A stretch of 64,000 nt of DNA from Pisaster brevispinus (lineage: Eukaryota > Echinodermata > Asteroidea > Forcipulatida > Asteriidae). Position 1 is the first letter of the stretch; each line of letters begins with the position of its first letter. A program made the translations under genes and the position numbers. This document shows, one piece after another, positions 28,601-40,600 of this stretch. A model generated the notes under the pieces. The model was not told the DNA's origin, ran no database searches, and saw only the letters and a program-made list of their open reading frames with translations. The stretch is from the NCBI GenBank assembly GCA_023634235.1, contig JAMKCF010000008.1, forward strand, positions 64,501 through 128,500, written 5' to 3'.

Positions 28601-31600
28601 TGAAGAAAACAATTGTATTTGTACTAAATTTACCATTTAAAATCAAGAATTGTTAACACAATAGTTAAACAAGTTTTGAAAAAAGTTGATAAAATTTTAT
28701 GGTTTAATTTGTGCATTGTTGTGCAGCTATTCTTTCAACACAACAATTCAAACATAAAATGTGGTGTATGTTAGCTTGTCCAATTGTGACGGAGCTGCTG
28801 AAATTCATATAGCAATTATCAAAACAGGGGTAAAAGGATTTGCAAGGGACCAAGTATGTTTGACCCTTACCCTGTGAGTGACTTCTGACACAGTTCCAGT
28901 TGCTCTAAAAGATGAGGCAATAACTGTCCCATGAACTCGTCCCCAACACAGCACTGAACAACGTTGGTATTCTCATGAGCACGAACCATGATTTTCACCC
29001 AAGACTTGTCAATGTTGGAGAAGCGTTTGGCTTCCTGTACATGAAAGCAGGGAAGAAATAAACAAGAGATATATGGAAATTAGATTAAGGAAACAATTAA
29101 TGAAACAAGTATTAATTGCTTTATTTCTCTGATTAGAAATAAAACAATCAGTAAAGCCAGCTACAGCCGTATACTAAACAACAAAATCAACTTTTCCTTT
29201 CCATTGCAAGTCACTTTTGTAGAACTACATAACTCCTTACCTTAGGTAGCTGTTTAGCGATGTCTCCACCTACAAACACAGCTTCAAGATAAACCCAGAG
29301 ATTCTGTACTTGCATCCACTGCTCAATGATCTCACTTGTATTAGACAGGTTTTGTACCCATTGCTGAATACTCTTTTTGAATGGTGCGTTGTATCTGTGA
29401 AATATAAGACATTCCTTATTAGTCAACTCCTATTATATATTGCACTTATAGATCCTTATAATTGGGTTGGTGGAATACGCGTCAATTGTCATACTTTATT
29501 TTGCCGTGTAGTGTTTAGACACTCTAAATTTAATATAGGAGTCTGCTACTGATAAATATCGAACGCCCGAGAGGTTTCACAGCTTACCTTTGGGCATACT
29601 TATAGATTTTACACTGAGTACCATTTGTATTGATTGCATTACGCATTATTAGCACGCTCATAAGCTTGCGTGCCAACCCACCTACAGCTATGAACGCCAA
29701 ACGCACTTTAGACAACCAGTCTTAAAAACAGCTCAAGCTATGTCTTTATCTGCCATTTAATACCTTATTGTTGAAAACAAATAATTCGAAAATGTTCGAA
29801 ATTTTGTATTATTTGCTGAAATAAATTACAAATTATATGAAAAATATCAAAAGGACACAGACCTATGTGTATGTATAGTACAAAGATGGGATGCATTTTA
29901 TTCATACAATTTAGAACAATTTAATCACTGGTTGAAATGGTCTGTTCCATTTCACTCGGCTTTGCCTCAGGAAATAGAACAGTCCAGATTTCACCTCATG
30001 AATATATTTTGCTCTATTGCACTCATATAGTATTTTCTAAATAACATCTTAAGAAGTAAAGAAAGTTTACAGGTCAAATGATAATGATTTATTTCACATT
30101 TTAGTGAAGATAGTTGAGCACCTCACCTGTTACTCAGTAGAGACCCTAAGACCATCAAACCATCTTCCATAAAGCTGATAATCTCAGTGATGTTGTCACC
30201 TCTGAGAAGAAGCTCCCCACGGTTCTTAAAGTTAGCAAAGATAATATCACGGGCACTCCATTCTGCAATGACAGCCTTGAGTTTAGCTTCAATGTCTTTC
30301 TCTTTCACTGCTGAGATACAGATGTCCTATATATCAAATGAAACACAATATTGATACACTATAACAAAAATCATCAACACTTTCAAATACACAGCTACTG
30401 TCTGCCACGTAAGCCACTTTGGGAATCAAATTGTGCATAAAAATTATGGCAAGTATGTAAAGGTTGCGACAGGTAAAATGTGCACTTCACTATAAAATAC
30501 ATGCAAACATTGATGTCAAGGCGTAAGCTGATTTGGGTCAATAAATTGACTTACAAAAAGCTTATAATGTAGCTGAAACATTTTTGTTTTGTATAACCAG
30601 ATAACATTAAAGTAAACTACTTTAAACAACTTCTTGAAAAATTCATACTTTCTCTTCCACTATATACAAAAACTACTTTTAATCATCATCCAAATACTTG
30701 GTACATCATATTCTGATGTTGCCATCATTTTTAAAGCATTTGTATCTACTAGTGCATGTACAACTAGTTTGACATTTCCACAGTCCTAACCTCAATATCT
30801 TCCTTGGATTTGAGCAGTGGTGCTTCCATGATATTCCTCAGGCAGAAGGATTCACTCTCTACTTCAAAGACATGACCTGTAGTATCGGCCATTCTCTGCC
30901 AATGGCGTGGTTTCATGGCCTTGTTGGTCATAAGCTCTAGCAGAGGGCACGTCTCATTGAAGTCATCAATTGTATTCTTGAGATCATTAAAGGCCGGCCA
31001 CTCCTTCAAGGCACGGGGGAGCTTGCGACATCTTGTAAAAGGCATTATTAACCAGTTTATATAAGAGATCCAGGAAGGGCATTTGGTTATCTCACTTAAA
31101 TAGTTTATGAATACAACCTTCATTAGCAGTTATTATGCACAGCCTATGTGCTCTGTGGGTGTTAAGAGAAAGTGTTGGATCTTATCCGCAAAAACCTCCT
31201 TCTGCCCATGCTTTGTTACACATTCAGTTTACAGTAAATTTGTTAAATGTTAAGGATTATTAAGATTTGCAATTTTAAGTAGACATGACAATTTGACTAA
31301 CATATTGAATCACTACACAATGCTTTGGTATGAATTTTTTTCACAAGCCTCAATGCTTGCCAATGTGGATTTAACATGGTGTAAAATGTCATTTTTCACA
31401 CAACAATTTGTTGCAGTTTACAGCAGCCTTAATTTATTATTCACAAACAAAGCGTAACCCATGTACATAGCTTGGTTTATTGGATTAGTAATGTCTTTGG
31501 TTAATAGAGATGTCTTTATTAAGATGTCACAGGCATCCACCACACACAGAGGGAAGTGTAAGGTCTTATGTTAAGTGTTAAAAGTAGAGAGGTTAGGGAG

Positions 31601-34600
31601 ATGAAACAATCAAAATCCATGCTGATGAAAATCCTACATCTGTACAAAACAAACAGAACTGAACAGACAAGGGTTACTGATCCTTACAGCCTTCATAATA
31701 TGGGAATAAAGCGCTCACTGTGCTGAACACACACATGTAGGTCATATAAAAGTATCTGCTAGTTGGAAAAGCACCTTGAAAAACAAAAAATAATGAACAG
31801 CATGAGATATTTTAACATGACTCCAGACATTGCATTAAAAGTAAACACTTGTACTGACAAAATATTATTTCAGCTATACTAACAGCATTTTCCCCTTTAA
31901 TTTTGGAACATTCATTTAAATTCAAGCACGATCTCAATGCTGAAATTTCTTCAAAACTTGTGGGCATGTATGAATGAAAGTGTACATTGCCTTTCAAAAA
32001 CCACAAACTATTCAGAACAATATGACAAGTATTTACACAAACACATGATTAGTAACAGGCATTCACAACAACAAAAAAACAAACCAAGAAAGTATGATTT
32101 GACATGATTCAGTTTGTCCTGCACCATACCCAAGTACCACATCAAGCACACAAAATACCTGTTCTGAAACTCGATCAATTCTTGGTTAATCTTCTCAATG
32201 TCCACATCTGCCCATAGGATGTCATAATATCCATTCACTCGATCAATGACGTCATTGTAAAGTCCATACAGCTTTTGAAGGAGGTTCAATTCCTTCTTTA
32301 TTTGTAAAAGCTCAGGATATTCTGTGACAGATAAACCAAAAAGCTCTTCTCCTCCAGTATATGTGGTGTACTTTCTGAAGAGGGTGTCAAAGCGATTCTG
32401 GTAGATAACCAAGCGATCGCTGGCTTCTTTTGGTTGGAGTCCTGTTACCATAGGTCCAGCCTAACAAGAAATGGAATCAAAAGAAAAGATTTGAAGAGAA
32501 TAAACTAAAATCAAATCATAGTACTACTGTGAAGTCTTCTCTTATCTTCACTATTCATAAACCTGAATTGGTTAATGAAGTTTACGACAACAATTAAATA
32601 AAAAAGTATCTTACATCATGATACTCTGAGTAGAATGTACTACAATCTGTAATAAATTCCTCGACATCACTAAGCAAGCCACCACGGAAGTCAGGTTGGA
32701 TTTGTAGAAGGTAGTGTGACATCTCAATGGACTGGGCAGCTACTCGTTCCCAAGAGTACCGCAAAGTATCCACCTTTTCTGCATCTTCTTTTGCAACAAG
32801 GAGTTCATACTTGTTAAGAAGGGCATAGGATTCCTGAGATTGATGAGAAAGAGTAAAGAACATAATAATGTTGGGTAATTGGAACAATATGTTGTCTGTA
32901 AATGAAGGTTGATACAAATATCCGAGTGGCATTCAACCTCACATGAGTCCAACTTACCTCAATTGGACCTATCTCCATATCAATACGGATCTCATTCTCT
33001 CGGACTTCTTTAAGAGATAACATAACCAGACGGATGTCATCTAAATCCTTGACTGGTCGATTCAATCTCTTAGTTACTTCATCGATGAATTCAAAGATAT
33101 CTTCCATCATGTTGCGGTATTTATCATTGCAAGCTCGGCTGAAGGCAAGTTGCCAAGCACGGGTCTCTGTTGTCAAGGCTAGCTTCAGGTTCTCTGTACA
33201 AAGGTCAAAGGTTCAATATTATTTTAAGCCATTAGACCCATTGTATTGGCTGCCATCGTTGACGAAACGTGCACGCGTGAAAGGCTATCATTGGCCGAGA
33301 GTCGTGCGCGAGCGTACACACGGGCATTTTTCCATTGTTTTTCATCAAATATGGTGGTCACTGACGTCATGTGCAATTCATCTATATTACAAGATAAAGA
33401 ATTAGCTGTTGCAAACTACTTTCCAACCGAAAGGACCTAAAGGTATAAAAGCAAAAGTAGTTAATGGCCTGACATTCTGACCCTAGCAGAGTCTTTCTTG
33501 AAGGCTAAATGACAGCACAACACACAAACAGGTATACTGATCTAACAGAAGCAGTCAAGTGGAAAAAAATGAAAAGAGAGAAAGCACAGAGAAAAACCAA
33601 TTGGATGAACAATGAAGGAGGAGATAAGGGAGGGGTGCAGGAAACTTCAGGTCATTAACTACTTTTTGCATCAATATTATATCTCTACAACATTTTTGTT
33701 TTAAATTAGGAAAAGATTTATGTTGTCGGATGGTAGCCTGTTAGTCATACTCACCTGTGAATAAAGCAATAGCGCCTACATTATAGAACTCAGGCTCAGC
33801 TTGTATCTCTGCCTCCAGTTCACTGTAATGAAGCAACATAGCTTGGAAGTCACCAAGCTTAGGTCCTGCAGCTAGAAACTCCTCCAGAGTCTCATTACGT
33901 TCCTTCTGCCAAATAGGGTGATAGTGAGCAAACTTTTCAAGTGCAGTAGTGACTTCTTTCTTAGTGGAATTGACGCAGGTAGAAAGGAGCGAGACAAGTT
34001 TGGCAATCTCTTTGTTCTCACTGACACTCTTGAAGTAGTTCTTTGTTGGTGCAGCTGGGGTAATGGCCTGTACAGGAGCATCCTCTTTGCCTTGAAACAG
34101 AACAAAGTAAATTTCACAATGAGAAGTATTAATTCAAATTTGATTCCGGATCACATGTAAACACTCCTCCTTTTTTAAGGACTCTTCATGGGATAAGAGA
34201 CTCTACTATATCAAAGACATTTAATAACCAAAACTTCTACAACAGAAACTAAATGCTAAGTGTTTTGGATTGAAGAACAAACATGGTTCAGCATAATATG
34301 AGTATTGGAGACAATGATGAAATACCTCCTTTACGTGTGGCTATGTCACTACGTGAGCTTTCAGATGCTGCCATACTGGAGATACTGCTTCGTCTTCCTT
34401 GATCCCCAAGAGCTAAAGCTCTTAAGTCTGCCTCCAGCTTAGCCTGTTTTCATGAACAACATTAAACAAGTTTAATTTGGTCTGTAAGCTACTTTTTAAT
34501 CTAACGAACTGGAATACTATTGACAAGAAACCAAATAGTCTAATAGGGTATTTTAGAAACTTTGCATCAAAATCGCAAAAAGGGGAAAAGACCAAGTACA

Positions 34601-37600
34601 CAGAAATGGCACTATTAAAAATGTCGACGACAACAAAAGGGAAATCAGCTGATCAGCAGAAAAATTGCATACCTGATGGAAACAAACTAATGAAAATTGT
34701 GATGGAAAATTGAAAGCCAAAAGGTAGAAAATAAAACGATAATTATAACTTTGAAATGGATCATGAAGGGATGGAGACTAGTCAGACTAATATTGTAAAA
34801 AAATTGTATACCTTTGACTTGTGTTCTTTGTTCCATTGTGCAATAGCTCTGGCCACTCCAAGAACCAATTGAGCAGCCTTATTAACAGCTTGCTGTACCT
34901 CATCTAAAGCAGGTTGCATGATGATATTAGGAATAGCTAGAGTCACATTGCAACGAAAGAATGGACTATCCTTCTTCTGACCGTCACTCCGCTGAATGTC
35001 TAAAAAAGAAAAATAATCAAATGCCATTATATTAGTGGTCAGGAAAGAAGAATGACATTATAGAAGTAGTGTTTTCAAAATAAACATACAGCAACAGCTT
35101 TTTTGCAGAAAGTGTGTTGCCACTTTTGAAACAATTAATCAACATAAAAACCAGGAAACAATTTTTTTTTTTTTTATTCACAGCACAAGTCCTACATGGA
35201 GAAGGTACATACCAATGTAATTGAGGTGTGAGCTACTGGTTACTCTCTTGCGGATAGAGTCAAGTGTCTGTCTAGTAACCTTGAGCAAAGCATCCAAATT
35301 GCGATGATTGAAATGAGCCAAGAGTTCCTGAGCTACTTCTTCTAGATTCTCTCTCATTTCCTTCTTGCGACGTGCTACATTTACTGCTGCAGCAGAGTGA
35401 GTACGAGATCTTCCTGCACTTCCTTGACTACGAGAAAGACTACGAGCACTAAGACGGGATGGAGTGGGACTAGATTTCCTCTTCTCACCATCTGCAGAAA
35501 ATAAAGCATTTTTAAAGTTTTGATTAGATTGAGCTCAAATGCAGTTTAAGTCAGGTACTGTCATTCGACACACACTTCAATCTTATACATAGCTTCTAAG
35601 AAGTGTCTTACTTTCTTCAGTCACATCTTTCTCTTTGTCTTCCTCCTCATCTTCCTCTTCATCGTCCTCATCTTCATAACTCATTAGCATATTAATGAGC
35701 TCATTAGCAGCTTCCTCAACTTGGGTGCTCTTGTTCTGCAGTGTGATTGCTCCATGGTTGCACAGCTCCTAAGTTCACAAAGCACAATACATTTCAACAC
35801 CAAAGCTCCACGTGACTTTGCATAAGCACATGTGATACTTAAAATTGCTATGTAGTACCCTGTCCATATGCCTTGTATAATCCCAGACTTTCCTTCATAA
35901 CACCTCAGTTGCCAGATTGCATTTCTTGATAGTGTCGAACTTGACAAAAGTAATGGTCAAGTACTCGTTAAGTAATAGATTTTTAAGACTACTGATTTTG
36001 CAAATTACCAGAAGGTGCTTCTCGTTTGTTAACGCTACACATTAAAAACATATAGTTCCTTAAGTTCTCTTTAATCTCAACTCAAAATGCATTTGATGTC
36101 TTTAGCCTTTTCTCAGTCATTATAATTGCATTTTCATTGTCATTTCCATGTATGTATTTTGTAAGTTTTTGTATAGGTTTTTGGATTGCATTTTGTACTC
36201 CCTATTAGTCAATCTTAGTATATCTTTGTTCGGGGGTGCCAGTCAGAAACTCGGTTGGTAGAGCGCCGGTACGTTAATCCGGAGGTCATTGGAACAAGTC
36301 CCGCTCCAGACAATTTGGCTTTGTTCAAACCCAAATTAGATCAATATTTACAAACAACAGATCCTCATTTATCAGCAGTTTTTAATATCTTAACTGCCAT
36401 AATAGTCCCCTTTATTATGTTATCATATTCTTGTTGGTGCCTTGAGCACTCTAAGGGTGGATATGTGCTCATTATAAGTTTTGTAACTATAATTTATTAA
36501 CCTGTGTGTTTTGCAGAAACTGTTCAATAGTCCATGGTTCATCCTCTGGTAGTTCACACAGTGTAGTAGTACTCATCTCAAACAGAACAGCATTGATTCT
36601 GAATTGACATAAGTCATTGGCTCTGTCCATCAGAAGCTCAAGTTCACCTAAGAAGAGGGAAAACAACAAGTCAATTACAAATAAGACATCAATATTTACA
36701 AACATCAAAATATTTACAAACAACAGATCAATATTTATATGGGAAACTGACTAGGTAAATTTTAAATAACTTGGGTTTGAACAAAGAAAAATTTACTGGA
36801 GCGGGACTTGAACCATTGACCTCCGGACTAACATATCGGCGCTATACCAACTGAGCTATCCAGCCCTATGTTGGCATTCTCCCTATTAGTCAATCTTAGT
36901 ATATCTTTGTTCGGGGGTGCCAGTCAGAAGCTCGGTTGGTAGAGCGCCGGTACGTTAATCCGGAGGTCATTGGAACAAGTCCCGCTCCAGTCAATTTGTC
37001 TTTGTTCAAACCCAAATTAGATCACTATTTACAAACAACAGATCCTCATTTATCAGCAGTTTTTAATACCTTAACTGCCGCAATAATCCCCTTTATCATG
37101 TTCATATTACTTGACAATTCAGAATAAACCAATGGTTGTTGTACAACAGCAAACTGAGCTGTAATTTTAGTTCATCTAATTCTACCGAGATGAACTTGCT
37201 TTATTTACATCCGTCACACAAGGGTGTTGCACCAACACTCACACTAATTGTCCTTTATCCCATTGGTGCAGGTTAAATGATAAGAAATCATATATGAAGA
37301 ACTTGGATTAAACAAACTGTACCTACCTAGGGAGGAGTAAACGGAATCTACATAGCTCTCAATGTTCATACTTGTCCATGACAGCATCGTCAAACCAGGC
37401 TCAATTACACTGTCTAGTTTATTGACATGTGGAACCATAAGAGGTTCAAAGACTGGTTGAATCTTGGCACGAACACGCTTGTTCTCCTCCATCACCATCT
37501 AATAATTAAAAACATTCCAATGTTCACATTAATTTAGGGCAAACTTGAAAGGTAAAAACCAACCAACCAACCTGGTAATGGAAACCAACTGAAGTTGTTT

Positions 37601-40600
37601 ACATTTTGAGAAATATTGTCTCCCATATGCTTCTTTTCTATGACTGTGCAAAACTTCTAAATCTTTTAAGACAAACTTGGAATGGCTTCAGATGAATCAA
37701 GTAATTTTTTGACAAACTTGGAAAATACCAATAAAAAATCAGACAACAAATATATTGGAAGATAGGCACTGGACTTGAGGTAACCACCTTTAACTTGTTG
37801 AAGTTATTCTTGAATGTTCCTTGTTTCTGACGTATTGCTCTTGCAGCAAGAGGAATTTCAAGACCAAGTCGGCACATACATTCAGTCTCTCTGATCAAGG
37901 TCAGGATTTGAGGATCAAAGTTCACAAAGAGTTCACCAGTCTCTGGGTGACTGACAAGAAGAGAAGCATGAAGACCAGATTTGATTGCTTCAACCTGCAA
38001 ATGGAAATAAAGAATACATTAATTACTTACCTCATCAAAATATAAAAACCAACAATCATACTCAACAAATATTGTTTTAAAAACTCACTATAAACTGCAA
38101 ATTAGATTTCATTGTTTTTGACCAGTGAAACTGAGATGGGTTCATTTGATAGAGATTTTATGCTTATCCATGCGATCCATTCCTGTTGTATACAATTCTA
38201 CTTTTTCATAACATCAAAATGTACATGTTATAATCACATTCATGATTTACAAAATCAAATATTGATGACAAAAAGTTACAACAACAAAACAACCAAATAA
38301 GCAACTGAAAGGACTGACCTGTCTAAGCCAAGCTCGATGATACAAGACTTCAAACTCCATCAAGACCTTGGCTAGCTTGTTATAGTTCTTGATGATACGC
38401 TTTGCCTCTGCACCTTGAAGTAGATGAGGCATTGCCTGAAAGACCTCCATTGGTTCTTGGATGCGTTGGAACATCTGTCTAGCCCAGGTGATCTTACCTG
38501 ATATTGGAGGCAAGTCACGTGCTACTGGTGGATCATTCTTGTGACGCTGGTAGTTTCGGGACGTATTCTCAATCTCACGCCCAAAGCGAGATAGAATTTG
38601 AGAATGTTTTTCAGTGATGCCAAGATTCGGTATGGTTAACCTGGAAGGGGAAAGGATTGGAGAAATAATATGAAAGCAATGTCATGAAAAAAAACAATGA
38701 TAAATGCGTACAATCTTTAGGGAAAGCAGGCTGTGTGATCTCAAGCAATCACTCATTTCAGTAAATTCTTACCTTTCAAATTTCTTGATGAGCTGTAGAG
38801 CCCTGAGCACATTGTAGATCTTGTCAAATGTGTTGTCCATAAACGTCTTTATCTGGGTCTATTGCAAGAAATACAATATCAAAATGGTAATTGGATGCTG
38901 AAATTTATAAATTTCCTAAAACGGAAACATCCCTGAAAATCAAGCATAATTAAAAATTACCTGAAGCTCTCCAATACTGCGCTTGAAATCTTGATAATCA
39001 TTGTCATAGTCAGTCTTCCGCTGATCTAACAGGTCATATGGTTTCTTCTTCATTGAAGTGTAGATCACTGTGAACTTGTTTGCCAAGATTTCCATACCTG
39101 CAGTAATGAAATAATTCGGCGTTTACACTTCCCAATAGTCACAATCATGTGATGGATAGTATTTGTTATTCAATTATTTGTTTATATTGGTTTCAGATTT
39201 AAAACTGCAGCAAACAGGCCAAGCACTTTTAGGCATTTCCTACATTTACAATTACAGGACTAGGATAGGAACACCAAAAATAAGAACTTCTTTTTTTTAG
39301 GATGGCCACGTTGCTTCATCGAAAATAGACATTTGATCAGGTTTTTTATTTAAATCTTGTTTATTCCAATTCTCCTAATCTTTTATTCTTTTGGCAAGTG
39401 GGAGCAAAAAAAGTAATTTGCATGTAGATGTTCAAAACTTTTATTGGTCAACATGAAGGAAACAGATGAATAAAAATTCACTTCGTGTTTTTGTAACAAG
39501 CTTTTGTGTTTCCAAGGAAGTTGTCATAAGTCAATGATAATTTATGCATTTGCCAGCATCATGTTCTACTAACCATATCAAGAGAAAACAGATGGATTTA
39601 TCACTAAAAGATTGATCACAGCTCTGACAATTCGTGTTGACATATTTCCTGTCTTTCAGTTCACAACAGGTGCATAATCAATCATCTATTCCAAGGGATA
39701 ATGTAATCAATACATCATTTGCAGGTGCACTTCCCCCAGTCATTATGAACTATCCATTAGTTTCCTAATGCATCATCACACTTATAAATGTCGAGACTTT
39801 CCAACAATTCTGCCTATTGATTGCTTACATATCATCATAACATACTGGAAGTACCAGAGCAACACAATGTGCTTTAAATACAAAATTTACTTTTTTATAA
39901 ATAAGTAATTTTGACAGTTTTTTTTAAGGAGAATATGTGACAATGCGAGAAGAAAAACTAAACCAAAGCCATTTTGAATATAAACACATAATAAAAACAA
40001 GGCATGCTCTCCCACTGATCTGTCTGTCTGTCTCTCTCTCCAGACAGCCAACACTTACCTTCAATACGTGTCTCAGACAAGTGTGAAAACATTTCCATCG
40101 TGTCAAACATGTCAATGATTTTCTGTAAGCGTCTCTCAAAGGTGTCAAACTTGCCAAAGATGTACATCTCAGAAAACTCAAATTGACGCTCATTGGGCAT
40201 GGTCTCCAACTTCTGCTTGGTACGTTGGAAATGTCGCTGGTACTCGTGATTCAGATGGATGCAAGACTTTAGTTTAGGAATCAACTCTTCAGTTGGCTGA
40301 TCCCAAACGTTCATTAAACCTCGCTCACTAATGTAAGCTTTGCATGAAGTGATCATTTGGTTGGTAACCTGCAGAGTTTAAATTAACAAATAATAAATGA
40401 GACATAACATGGCTATTTCAAAACAAAGTTGATTTAGTGGCAGAAAATAACTGTGAATATAATAAATCATAATTCTGAGCACACTTTGACACAATTCACT
40501 GATTTGGAAAAAATTTCAAATAACAGAAACATTCATAACATAAAGAGGAGAGAAAAAACAAGAAGCAAGGTTACCTTGACAAAGAGAGATGTCATCCTCT

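Noticed and set aside
35684..35947. 87-codon minus-strand frame
   Set aside because: It overlaps exon 18 in another frame; the real exon is 35612-35768, fixed by phase.
36232..36310. Functional tRNA gene
   Set aside because: A and B box-like sequences are present, but the B box is damaged and no complete acceptor stem is seen; copies recur with a shared tail, so it is a SINE head.
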